A stretch of 58,579 nt of DNA, taken from assembly GCA_017549145.1 (NCBI GenBank), contig JAFYVM010000003.1, positions 1-58,579 of the forward strand, written 5' to 3'. Both the position numbers and the translations under genes were made by a program. The notes under the pieces were generated by a model. That model was not told the origin of the DNA and did no database searches. It saw nothing but the letters and a program-made list of their open reading frames with translations. This stretch comes from Bacteroidales bacterium. GTDB taxonomy: Bacteria > Bacteroidota > Bacteroidia > Bacteroidales > UBA932. Numbering within the stretch: position 1 is the stretch's first letter; each line of letters starts with the position of its first letter. Below are positions 25,134 to 33,945 of the stretch, piece after piece.

Positions 25134-26363
25134 ATGGAAAAGACTTGGAGATGGTTCGGTCGTAAAGACCGCATTACACTTGATATGCTGCGCCAGATAG
25201 GTGTGGAGGGCATAGTTACAGCCCTTCATGATGTCCCTAATGGCCAGGTATGGACTCGTGAAGCCATCCGTGACCTGCGTGAATATATTGAAAGCTTCGG
25301 CATGAGATGGTCAGTTGTCGAGTCCCTTCCTGTATGCGAGAGCATAAAGTATGGCGGACCAGACAGAGATCAGCTGATTGAAAATTATAAGGAGAGTCTT
25401 CGCAATCTTTCTGCTGAGGGTGTGCATACTATATGCTACAACTTCATGCCGGTTCTTGACTGGGCCAGAACAGATCTGGATCATCCAAATCCGAACGGAA
25501 CAACCAATCTTTATTTCTCATATTCAGAGTTTGCTTACTTTGATATCTACATTGTAGGACGTGAGGGTGCACGTGAGGAATGGGCTTCGTTCAAGGTTCC
25601 TGGTATTGATGTAGAGCGTGATATTCTGGCTGAGGTAGATGAACTTCGACAGAAGATGACCCCAGAGGCTGAACACAAGCTTGTAGAGAATATCATTGTC
25701 AAGACTCAGGGCTTTGTAAGCGGAAATATCCGTGAGGATGATGAGCGTCCGGTTGAGCTTTTCAAGCAGCTTCTTTCTCTATATGATGGTATAACCAAGG
25801 ACCAGCTGCGTGAGAATATGCGCTACTTCCTTTCGGCTATCATGCCTGTTTGTGAGGAGTGTGGAATGAACATGTGCGTTCATCCGGATGATCCTCCTTT
25901 CCCAGTGTTAGGACTTCCACGTATCGTTACATCTGAAGAGGATATCGAATGGTTCCTCAAAGCTGTGGATAATCCGCATAACAGACTTACATTCTGTGCA
26001 GGTTCTCTTTCTGCAGGTGCTCAGAACAATGTAGTGGAGATGGCAAGAAAGTTCGCTCCGCGTACGCATTTCATTCATTTGCGTTCGTGCCATATCTTCG
26101 ATAATGGAGATTTTACAGAAGCTAGTCACCTTGGTGGTCGTGCAAATATTATTGAACTCGTAAGAATATTCGAAAAGCAGAACCCGGAACTTCCGATGCG
26201 TGTCGATCATGGTATGACGATGCTTGGAGATGAGTCGCGTGGTTACAATGCAGGATACTCTTTCTTGGGAAGAATGTTCGCTATGGGACAGGTGCAGGGA
26301 ATCATGGCTACAGTAGATAATGAACTTAACCTTCAATATAAAATAACTGGATTCTATGAATAA
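25134..26363 (+). CDS. uxuA: mannonate dehydratase
   Basis: The 409-residue UxuA-family TIM-barrel enzyme dehydrates D-mannonate to 2-keto-3-deoxygluconate in hexuronate catabolism. Recognisable segments are TWRWFGRKDRITLDMLRQIG at the start, CYNFMPVLDWARTDL, MCVHPDDPPFPVLGLPRI, CAGSLSAG, HLRSCHIF and MRVDHGMTMLGD, including Cys/His/Asp metal ligands. Full length. Its 3' end overlaps the SDR gene by 8 bp. Its presence next to nag genes suggests that the substrate contains a uronic acid as well as an amino sugar. No UxaC isomerase or KDG kinase is in the window. Confidence 0.92.
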   Translation: MEKTWRWFGRKDRITLDMLRQIGVEGIVTALHDVPNGQVWTREAIRDLREYIESFGMRWSVVESLPVCESIKYGGPDRDQLIENYKESLRNLSAEGVHTICYNFMPVLDWARTDLDHPNPNGTTNLYFSYSEFAYFDIYIVGREGAREEWASFKVPGIDVERDILAEVDELRQKMTPEAEHKLVENIIVKTQGFVSGNIREDDERPVELFKQLLSLYDGITKDQLRENMRYFLSAIMPVCEECGMNMCVHPDDPPFPVLGLPRIVTSEEDIEWFLKAVDNPHNRLTFCAGSLSAGAQNNVVEMARKFAPRTHFIHLRSCHIFDNGDFTEASHLGGRANIIELVRIFEKQNPELPMRVDHGMTMLGDESRGYNAGYSFLGRMFAMGQVQGIMATVDNELNLQYKITGFYE

Positions 26364-27168
26364 TCTATTTGACATTAATGGTAATGTTACTGTCATTACC
26401 GGTGGCACAGGAGTACTCGGACGTGCTATTGCCAAATATCTTGCTCTTAATGGTGCAAAGGTTATTATCCTTGGTCGTAAAGAGGATGTCGGAAATAAGA
26501 TTGCTCTGGATATCTGTGCAGAGGGTGGCGTCTGTGAGTTTATGAAGACAGATGTCATGGATGCTGCTGTCGTAAAGAAGAATTGTGAGGATATTCTTGC
26601 AAAATACGGACGTATTGACACCCTTCTCAATGCAGCTGGTGGTAACATGCCTGGCGCTACTATTCCTCCTGACAAGAGCTTCTTCGATCTTCAGGTGGAC
26701 CAGTTCCAGACCGTACTCAACCTTAATCTCACAGGTACCGTGATTCCGACTCAGGTCTTCCTTGAGCCAATGGTAAAGCAGGGCAAGGGAAGTATCATCA
26801 ACTTCTCATCAATGGCGGCTTTCCGTCCTATGACAAGAGTTGCAGGATATGCAGCTGCAAAGGCTGGTATCTCAAACTTTACAGCATTCATGGCAACAGA
26901 GTGTGCAAAGAAGTTCGGAGAGGGAATCAGAGTGAATGCCATTGCTCCAGGATTCTTCCTTACAGAGCAGAACCGTTCGCTTCTGACCAATCCAGACGGT
27001 ACATACACGCAGCGTGGCCAGGATGTGATCCGTCAGACTCCTTTCGGACGTATGGGAGAGCCTGAGGAACTTTGTGGAACCATCCACTATCTGATGTCAG
27101 ATGCATCTAAGTTCGTTACAGGTACTGTGGCTGTGGTTGATGGCGGATTCAATGTCTTTGCTATGTAA
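26356..27168 (+). CDS. SDR oxidoreductase, probable D-mannonate oxidoreductase (fructuronate reductase)
   Basis: The 270-residue short-chain dehydrogenase has a Rossmann loop VITGGTGVLGRAI, NAAGGNMPG, the catalytic Ser in INFSSMAAF and YAAAK (Tyr and Lys) at the active site. The C-terminus FVTGTVAVVDGGFNVFAM is typical. SDR-type fructuronate reductases are commonly encoded beside uxuA in Gram-positive and Bacteroidota genomes; the 8-bp overlap with uxuA supports reduction of fructuronate to mannonate. The substrate is inferred from context only. SusC starts 23 bp later without a new promoter. Confidence 0.85.
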   Translation: MNNLFDINGNVTVITGGTGVLGRAIAKYLALNGAKVIILGRKEDVGNKIALDICAEGGVCEFMKTDVMDAAVVKKNCEDILAKYGRIDTLLNAAGGNMPGATIPPDKSFFDLQVDQFQTVLNLNLTGTVIPTQVFLEPMVKQGKGSIINFSSMAAFRPMTRVAGYAAAKAGISNFTAFMATECAKKFGEGIRVNAIAPGFFLTEQNRSLLTNPDGTYTQRGQDVIRQTPFGRMGEPEELCGTIHYLMSDASKFVTGTVAVVDGGFNVFAM

Positions 27169-27191
27169 TCAATTGTTATATACGGCATAAA

Positions 27192-30100
27192 ATGAAAGCG
27201 TATAAGTTAATAGCATTATTGTTAATCCTTTTGGGAGGGCCATTGTATGCTCAGAAGAAGGCAGTCTCCGGACTCGTTTCTGATGAACAGAATGTCCCAC
27301 TGATTGGTGCGACAGTCATGGTCAAGGGTACCCAGAACGGTACAATTGCCGATGTCAATGGAACATATTCATTGACAGTCAAGGAAGGCGATGTCCTTCA
27401 AGCTATCTTTACCGGTTACATCACTGAAGAGGTGACTGTCGGAAAATCCGATAAGATCAATTTCATTCTTCGTGAGGACCGTACCCTTCTTGACGATGTT
27501 GTGGTTATCGGTTATGGTTCGACAAAGAAATCAGATCTTACCGGATCAGTGACCAGCGTCAAGATGAACGACATCAAGGATATGCCTGCATATTCTGTGG
27601 ACAACGCGATGCAGGGTCGTGTTGCCGGAGCGGAAATCATGTCGACAACAGGTGAGCCTGGAGCGACTACAACTATCCGTATCCGCGGTACACGCTCTGT
27701 GGAGGCATCAAATGAGCCTTTGATCGTTGTTGATGGTGTTGTTGATGCGATTGCAGACCTTAATGATATCAATCCTGAGGATATTGAGTCAATCACAGTC
27801 CTCAAGGATGCTTCTTCAACAGCAATCTATGGTGCAAGAGGAGCAAACGGTGTCATTCTCGTAACAACACGTCAGGGAGGAGGAAGTCTCAAGCGTCCGA
27901 ATGTTTCTTTGCATGTGAACCTTGGTTTCTCACAGCTTCCTAGAAAGCTTGATCTGATGAATGCTTCGGAGTTCGCAAGATATCGTAATGATATCTACTC
28001 GCTTGATAAGTATGATCCGAAGCCTGATACTCCAATTTCTGGCCTTATCTATAAGGATCCTCTTTCAATGACAGGAACAGACTGGATTGATGAGGTTACC
28101 AGAATCGGTATGTATCAGAACTATGCTTTGGGAGTGTCAGGACGTGATAAGGACAACAATTATCTTGTTTCCCTTGCGTACAATAATAATGAGGGTATCA
28201 TGGATAACACCGGACAGCAGAGAATTTCCGGTCGTGTAAAATATACCCGTCAGCTTTATAAGTGGATGTCGTTTACATATAACGGTTTCTACACATGGAG
28301 AAAGCAGAATCCAGCAGTGACTCAGATCGGAGGAACAGCACAGTTCCGTTCGGCTCAGTATCTCAGCCCTATGATTGCTCCGAATGATCACTACAACCCG
28401 CTTGAAAGTGATGGAAGACGCTTTGATAACCCTCGTGCAGTGATCAACAATACGAATTACTATCGTCTTTTCAACACTGCTACGAACTCCTTGACTTTGG
28501 ATATCAAGCCAATCAAGAACCTTGCAATCAAGAGCCAGTTCTCGTATACTGATCTTTCACGCAGTGAATTCAAATATGTTTCCAGCCAGCTTCCATCAAA
28601 GGCTGAGAACGACGGTGGTGATGCGACAAGAATCGAGATAGGTGAGACTTCTCTTTCAAATGAGACAACTATCACCTATACATATAAGAGCAAGAACAAA
28701 CGTCATACTTTGATTCCTTTGCTTGGTTTTTCTGCGTATAAGAGAGTTTCAAATACTCTTGAGGCATCAGGAAAAGGATATACAGACGATAATGTTCAGT
28801 GGAACAATATGGTCGCCGTGCCTGATAAGAATACCTATAATATTTCGACATCTTATCTTGCCATGCAGAAAGTCTCTGCATTTGCACGACTTGACTATAA
28901 CTATCGTTCACGTTACTACCTGACAGTGACAGGACGTTACGACGGAGCTTCCAACTTCGCTGCTAACAACAAATGGGCATTCTTCCCATCAGCAGCTTTC
29001 AGATGGACTATTTCTAAGGAGAAGTTCATGAACAGCGCTTGGTGGATTGATGATTTGTCTCTCCGTCTCAGTGCAGGTCGTACAGGAAACGATGCCATCA
29101 CAGCGTATAGATCACTAGCTGCCCTTACTGCAAGCTCAAAGGGTTATCTTTTTGACGGATCTCAGCCAGCAGCTTTCTATCAGCACCGTGCGGCATCTCC
29201 TAACCTTACTTGGGAGAAGACTGATCAGTACAACGTCGGTATTGATGCGGCATTCCTTCAGAAGCGCCTCAATGTTACTGCAGAAGCATATTATTCGAAG
29301 ACACGTGATCTCCTTCTTAAGGTGCAGATTCCTGTTCAGACAGGTTTCAGTTCACGTTATGAGAACATTGGTATTACATCCAACAAGGGTGTCGAGCTCT
29401 CTGTCGAAAGTGTGAACATCGATGGTAAGGATTTCCAGTGGTTGACTTCATTCACCATATCTCACAACGAGCAGATGGTAGAAGACATCGGAACAGCTGA
29501 TTATGTTGAAGCTTATACTGCACCTACATCGAAGTATATGATGTACGGATATGTAAAAGGTTATCCGCTCAACTCATTGTGGGGATTCAAATATGCTGGT
29601 GTGTGGAAGAGCAATGAAGAGTTCGTGACCAACGAGCAGACCAAGGAGTATGCAGTGAATAAGAAGGACCTCGGAAGTCCAAGATATTATGACATCAATC
29701 ATGATGGCTCATTGAACCAGAAGGATATCGTATATCTTGGTAATGCCGATCCAATCCTTTATGGAGGTTTGCAGAATACCTTCTATTGGAAAGGTCTTAA
29801 GGTAGGAGTTTACTTCGTGTATTCACTTGGAGGTAGTATCTATAACATCTCTGAGTTGTTCATGGCTGGATCGACAAGTACCAACCAGTACCGTTACATG
29901 CTTAATGCATGGCATCCTGTAAGAAATCCTGATTCTGATTATCCAATGGCAGGACAGCAGGCAGGAGCAGCGCTTCCAAGTGACTTCATGGTACACGATG
30001 CTTCTTATCTGCGCCTCAAGACTCTCTCAGTTGCCTATACATTTGATTTCAGAAAGAAGGAGTCATCACTCTTCCGCGAAATTACAGTGGGATTATCAGG

Positions 30101-30245
30101 AGATAACATCTACTTGTGGAAATATTATAATGGATTCGATCCGGATGTCAGCAGTGAAGGAACATCATCTGTTCTCCGTCGTGCGGACATCGGAGCATAT
30201 CCTAAGGCAAGAACCGTAATGTTTAACCTGAATTTAAAGTTCTAA
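27192..30245 (+). CDS. SusC/RagA-type TonB-dependent outer-membrane transporter
   Basis: The 1017-residue SusC-like protein has a signal peptide ending GGPLYAQ and a CarboxypepD_reg-like N-domain (about 23-100, VSGLVSDEQNVPLIGATVMV). A plug domain with VVIGYGSTKKSDLTGSVTSV and GAKGVI-like YGARGANGVILVTT follows, then a 22-strand barrel ending in FNLNLKF. It imports oligosaccharides captured by SusD, using TonB energy. It starts 23 bp after the SDR stop and 4 bp before susD, in the middle of the operon rather than at its head, which is unusual for a PUL. Confidence 0.94.
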   Translation: MKAYKLIALLLILLGGPLYAQKKAVSGLVSDEQNVPLIGATVMVKGTQNGTIADVNGTYSLTVKEGDVLQAIFTGYITEEVTVGKSDKINFILREDRTLLDDVVVIGYGSTKKSDLTGSVTSVKMNDIKDMPAYSVDNAMQGRVAGAEIMSTTGEPGATTTIRIRGTRSVEASNEPLIVVDGVVDAIADLNDINPEDIESITVLKDASSTAIYGARGANGVILVTTRQGGGSLKRPNVSLHVNLGFSQLPRKLDLMNASEFARYRNDIYSLDKYDPKPDTPISGLIYKDPLSMTGTDWIDEVTRIGMYQNYALGVSGRDKDNNYLVSLAYNNNEGIMDNTGQQRISGRVKYTRQLYKWMSFTYNGFYTWRKQNPAVTQIGGTAQFRSAQYLSPMIAPNDHYNPLESDGRRFDNPRAVINNTNYYRLFNTATNSLTLDIKPIKNLAIKSQFSYTDLSRSEFKYVSSQLPSKAENDGGDATRIEIGETSLSNETTITYTYKSKNKRHTLIPLLGFSAYKRVSNTLEASGKGYTDDNVQWNNMVAVPDKNTYNISTSYLAMQKVSAFARLDYNYRSRYYLTVTGRYDGASNFAANNKWAFFPSAAFRWTISKEKFMNSAWWIDDLSLRLSAGRTGNDAITAYRSLAALTASSKGYLFDGSQPAAFYQHRAASPNLTWEKTDQYNVGIDAAFLQKRLNVTAEAYYSKTRDLLLKVQIPVQTGFSSRYENIGITSNKGVELSVESVNIDGKDFQWLTSFTISHNEQMVEDIGTADYVEAYTAPTSKYMMYGYVKGYPLNSLWGFKYAGVWKSNEEFVTNEQTKEYAVNKKDLGSPRYYDINHDGSLNQKDIVYLGNADPILYGGLQNTFYWKGLKVGVYFVYSLGGSIYNISELFMAGSTSTNQYRYMLNAWHPVRNPDSDYPMAGQQAGAALPSDFMVHDASYLRLKTLSVAYTFDFRKKESSLFREITVGLSGDNIYLWKYYNGFDPDVSSEGTSSVLRRADIGAYPKARTVMFNLNLKF

Positions 30246-30249
30246 GATC

Positions 30250-31773
30250 ATGAAGACATTGAAATATATTCTTGTGACTGCATTTGTCACACTTATGACC
30301 TCATGCTCTTTGAAAGAAGACAGGGTTTCAGTAACGGATCCGGAGAACTTCTTCCGTAACTACAGCGAATGTCAGTCAGTAATCAATGGCTGCTACATGC
30401 CGTTGAACACTATTCATAATGCTACATACTTTATAGTTACTGAATGTGTTACCGATCTTATGTACCTCGGTGGTTCAAACACCCAGGACGCATATCTTGA
30501 CTTTTCACCTGCAACTCCAAGATACGGTGATACAGCTTGGCAGCAGGGTTATACAGGAGTTTCAAGAACTAATTATGCGGTATGGGGAATTGAGAACGCT
30601 CCTGAGGGTGCCCTCACTGAAGAGAACAGAATTCAGCTTCTTTGCGAGGCTAAGGCTCTGCGAGGATTCTACTATCTCTTTTTGACCAATATGTTTGGAG
30701 ATGTTCCTTTCTATTTTGAGCCGATCTTGACGATGGAGGATCAGGATAGAGTCGCTGGACTAGGTCGTATGTCTGCAAAGGCTACACGTGATTCTGTCAT
30801 TGTTGACCTTATGGAGATTGCTCCTTTGGCAGCACAGACACGTACCAGTGATAATGACGGAGCAAGAGTAGGTTCAGCATTGGCATATATGATCGTAGCA
30901 AAATGCGCGATGTGGAATGCTGCAGAGGATCCTGCATATTGGGACACAGCAATTGAGGCTATCGAGGCACTTGAGGCTATATATGGAGATTTCTCTCAGT
31001 ATGATTATGAGGAGAATGTCCTGTTCCGCAATAAGAACACTCCAGAATCTATCCTTGAGATTCAGCACCTCTATCAGCAGGGAGGAGTTGCATATTACAG
31101 CAATCTGGCTCCAAGATGTATCCCTTCTCCATTGGAGGTAGTTGATGGTAAAGCTTACTTCGACGGAGTGGAGATTGCAGAGATCGGAATAAATGCAACA
31201 GTGAACACAGTTATCCGTCCTAACGAGTATTATGTAAAACTCCAGGCAAGAGGAAGTAGAGACAAGAGAGCTGTCGTGAATATGGCATGGGGTTATGGCG
31301 GCAAGGATTTCAAGAATGCCAAGGAGACAAAACCATACCTTGGTCCAAAATTCTGGTGCCCGGATATTCACTACACTTATGACGGTAATAACTATAAGGT
31401 CTATCGTTATGCTGATGCAATGCTTATGAAGGCTGAGTGTCTTTGCGGAAAGGGTGACTATGAAGGTGCTCTGAAGTACCTCAATAAGACCAGAGTACGT
31501 GCTGGACTTACCGAGTTTGTCGACCAGACTCCTGCAAACCTCATGGGTGAGATTATGATTGAGAGAGGAAAAGAACTTTTCGGAGAATTCCAGAGAAAAT
31601 ATGACCTTGTCAGATGGGGTGTTTTCTATGAGACAGTAAAGGAGACAACTTCATACAAGCCGATCATCAATGCGATCCAGCCTTGTCACAGATACTATCC
31701 GATCCCGGACTCAGAAGTTGCTAAGTCAAAATATGTACTTGATAATAAAGAATATGAGGAATATGGTTTCTAA
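30250..31773 (+). CDS. SusD/RagB-type glycan-binding lipoprotein
   Basis: The 507-residue surface lipoprotein has a signal with lipobox LMTSC (about Cys19). N-terminal SusD-like helices include FFRNYSECQSVINGCY and EAKALRGFYYLFLTNMFGDVPFY, the latter being the most conserved SusD stretch. The C-terminal RagB/SusD domain includes YADAMLMKAECL, LNKTRVRAGL, GKELFGEFQRKYDLVRWG and YYPIPDSEV. It caps the SusC barrel and binds glycan. The gene overlaps the next one. Confidence 0.94.
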   Translation: MKTLKYILVTAFVTLMTSCSLKEDRVSVTDPENFFRNYSECQSVINGCYMPLNTIHNATYFIVTECVTDLMYLGGSNTQDAYLDFSPATPRYGDTAWQQGYTGVSRTNYAVWGIENAPEGALTEENRIQLLCEAKALRGFYYLFLTNMFGDVPFYFEPILTMEDQDRVAGLGRMSAKATRDSVIVDLMEIAPLAAQTRTSDNDGARVGSALAYMIVAKCAMWNAAEDPAYWDTAIEAIEALEAIYGDFSQYDYEENVLFRNKNTPESILEIQHLYQQGGVAYYSNLAPRCIPSPLEVVDGKAYFDGVEIAEIGINATVNTVIRPNEYYVKLQARGSRDKRAVVNMAWGYGGKDFKNAKETKPYLGPKFWCPDIHYTYDGNNYKVYRYADAMLMKAECLCGKGDYEGALKYLNKTRVRAGLTEFVDQTPANLMGEIMIERGKELFGEFQRKYDLVRWGVFYETVKETTSYKPIINAIQPCHRYYPIPDSEVAKSKYVLDNKEYEEYGF

Positions 31774-32185
31774 ATTATTGAATAAAGGTCTGCTTTTAAT
31801 TGCAGCATTGCTCGTCTTTTCCGCATGTGATAAGCCTTTCGAGCTGGATCTGCCATTGGCTGTGGATTCGCATGAATATTCCCTGACCTCAAAAGCTGGT
31901 GAGGCTCGTATATTCTTTTACACAACCAATGATTGGACAATAACTTTTGAACCGGAAGATTGTATCTGGGCTACTCTCAACAGAACATCGGGAAATGGTC
32001 AGGAGCCTGTAGAGGAAATACTTTTCACATACGAAGAGAATGCTGATCCGGACAGACAGGTGATCCTTGTCATCAATGCCGGTGAACTTCAGGAGAGGAT
32101 CACCATGTTCCAGAAAGGAATAGTCAGAGAATGGTGGGACGGTTCAACAGGAGTTGATGATCTGATTGTCAAACCTGCTCAATAG
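31763..32185 (+). CDS. BACON-like surface lipoprotein
   Basis: The product has about 140 residues. The N-terminus MVSKLLNKGLLLIAALLVFSAC is a lipoprotein signal (Cys22). The rest forms a single beta-sandwich-like domain with features of the BACON family: ARIFFYTTNDWTIT, the NxTSGNG loop, then DRQVILVINAGELQERITMFQKG. BACON domains are thought to bind mucin-type or other glycans. The start is inside the SusD gene (11-bp overlap); ATG 31754 is an alternative. It probably serves as a surface glycan-binding protein for the locus. Confidence 0.75.
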   Translation: MVSKLLNKGLLLIAALLVFSACDKPFELDLPLAVDSHEYSLTSKAGEARIFFYTTNDWTITFEPEDCIWATLNRTSGNGQEPVEEILFTYEENADPDRQVILVINAGELQERITMFQKGIVREWWDGSTGVDDLIVKPAQ

Positions 32186-32225
32186 AAATAAATGAATAAT
32201 AAATAATAACCAAAATCAACGAATT

Positions 32226-32369
32226 ATGAAAAGTAATGAATTTTATGTCGCTCCAGACATTAAGATGGTTGACCTAGACCATGAAGGAGTGCTTTGCTCC
32301 TCACAATCAAACGGTGGCATCGACAATTTGACTCCAGGAAATGATTGGTCAGATGATTTGTGGAAATAG
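32226..32369 (+). CDS. 47-residue small protein of unknown function
   Basis: A short frame starts ATG 32226 and stops TAG 32367-32369, between the BACON-like and fimbrillin-like genes with gaps of 40 and 26 bp. The peptide begins MKSNEFYVAPDIKMVDLD, has a central EGVLCSS with one Cys, and ends in an acidic, Trp-containing tail (NDWSDDLWK). It has no signal peptide or membrane segment. Similar short peptides with a [E]xVLCSS-like core occur beside fimbrillin and PUL lipoprotein genes in Bacteroidales, from memory; their role is not known to me. Coding is supported by its fit in the operon and by in-frame composition. Confidence 0.65.
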   Translation: MKSNEFYVAPDIKMVDLDHEGVLCSSQSNGGIDNLTPGNDWSDDLWK

Positions 32370-32395
32370 TAACTAATTAACCAATAGGAATAATC

Positions 32396-33931
32396 ATGAA
32401 AAAGAATAATATATTTTATGCTTGCGCTGCAGCAGCGCTAGTGTTCGCTTCTTGCCAGAAAGAAAACACAGCAAATAATGTAGATAACGCGCTGGTACCA
32501 TCATCTGAGATGGATGTTATCTCAGCAGTTGTACCACAGTCCAAGACTACTACACTCGATGGAGTAAATGTGCTCTGGGAGAATGGTGATCAGATCCACC
32601 TTTACACAAGAACATGGAATGAAAGTACTTCAAAATATGCTGCAGGTTGGTGTGATTATACCACATCTTTGGATGCTCCAAGTGCATCAGCTTCCTTTGT
32701 AAAGGATGAGACAAATACCGCTACAGTAGATAATACCAGCGGCAGATATCTTGCTGTACATTATAAGGGTGCGACAGTTAATACTCAGTCCAGAGATTAT
32801 TATGCTGAGATTACTATCAACAAGGCTCAGGTTGCAAAAAATGGAGGAGATTTTGTTTCAAGCCTTCTTTATGCAACCAGCACTGATTCTCAGTTCACTT
32901 TCGCACACGCAGTATCGTACCTGAAGTTTACAGTCGATCAGAATACCACACCATTCACAAAACTTACAGTATCTGCAGTAAACGGCTCGGAGGTTGTAGT
33001 TTCACGAATCAGAATAGATTGGTCAACTGAGTCTGTTACAGCTGCTCCGTTTACCGGAAAGTCTCAGGATTCGAATAGCATGTCTGTTACTACAGATGAC
33101 TCTGAAGCGTTCGCACCTGGAACATACTATCTCGCAATCAATCCTGGAACATATGCTGACGGTCTCCAGTTTGCGTTCAGCAATGGAGTTGTAGAAGATG
33201 TGGTCACTACTCCTGCAAATATTGAAATGAAAGCAGGTGATGTTGCCAACCTCGGCACTGTCGGTAGTTTGAATCTAGATGTTGAAGGTCCAGTTCTTCA
33301 GCTTACTAGTGTTTATGCTGAAGGTGGTGAAAATCAGGGAGTTGTGTTCTGGGTTGATCCTGCAAGCCCGTCTAAGGGTAAAATCGTATCAGGTGCGGTG
33401 ACTAATGTAGCATGGGGCCCAGCTAAAGATTTGTCTGATGCAATGGATGAATATATTACATCTCATACTGTAGTAGAAAATCATGAATATGTAAAAAGTG
33501 CATCCGATTACAGTGAGGCAAATTATCCTGCTGTCTATTTCTGTGATAACCTTCCTGGTGGTGATTGGCGCCTTCCTTCACATGACGAGCAGATGCAGAT
33601 GTTCCAGACATATTGGGGTCTCGATGCATTGAAAGAATCAACAAACTACAATACAGATGCTAACAGCGCAGCAATGAACAAGTTCGATTCTGCATTGGCT
33701 CAGTGCGTTGCAGACGATCCGGCAACAGATTATGTTGAAACCAAGCTTAACCTCGGATTAGAGGCATCTACTGGAAGTGTAATGTATTGGTCTGGTGAAG
33801 GTCGTGCAGAAGCTCTTCCTAATTCGAGAGTTTATAGAGTTGTTTTCGCTCCTAAATTCACTTTCGCATCTTACGGTAACCCATCGACTGTACATTATGT
33901 ACGCTGTGTACGTGAAGTTGAGCTTCAGTAA
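32396..33931 (+). CDS. fimbrillin-like lipoprotein with C-terminal DUF1566/Lcl-like module
   Basis: The 511-residue lipoprotein has a lipobox FASC (about Cys19). Residues about 35-295 resemble a fimbrillin/Mfa-like domain (SKTTTLDGVNVLWENGDQI near the start, then AFAPGTYYLAINPG). Residues about 300-511 form a module shared with the next three proteins: NQGVVFWVDPASPSKGKIVS, CDNLPGGDWRLPSHDE, a YWS segment and a final VHYVRCVREVEL. This matches the DUF1566/Lcl C-terminal fold, which is lectin-like. There is no catalytic domain, so it is probably a surface glycan-binding protein. The gene is 14 bp before its paralogue. Confidence 0.8.
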   Translation: MKKNNIFYACAAAALVFASCQKENTANNVDNALVPSSEMDVISAVVPQSKTTTLDGVNVLWENGDQIHLYTRTWNESTSKYAAGWCDYTTSLDAPSASASFVKDETNTATVDNTSGRYLAVHYKGATVNTQSRDYYAEITINKAQVAKNGGDFVSSLLYATSTDSQFTFAHAVSYLKFTVDQNTTPFTKLTVSAVNGSEVVVSRIRIDWSTESVTAAPFTGKSQDSNSMSVTTDDSEAFAPGTYYLAINPGTYADGLQFAFSNGVVEDVVTTPANIEMKAGDVANLGTVGSLNLDVEGPVLQLTSVYAEGGENQGVVFWVDPASPSKGKIVSGAVTNVAWGPAKDLSDAMDEYITSHTVVENHEYVKSASDYSEANYPAVYFCDNLPGGDWRLPSHDEQMQMFQTYWGLDALKESTNYNTDANSAAMNKFDSALAQCVADDPATDYVETKLNLGLEASTGSVMYWSGEGRAEALPNSRVYRVVFAPKFTFASYGNPSTVHYVRCVREVELQ

Positions 33932-33945
33932 TTAAAACACTTATA

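Noticed and set aside
25908-26675. Open frame of 255 codons on the minus strand across uxuA and the SDR gene
   Set aside because: Both plus-strand genes have clear family motifs over the whole stretch; the antisense product has no recognisable domain.
30874-31371. Open frame of 165 codons antisense to susD
   Set aside because: It is a shadow of the conserved SusD reading frame, with a Cys- and Ile-rich composition unlike real proteins here.
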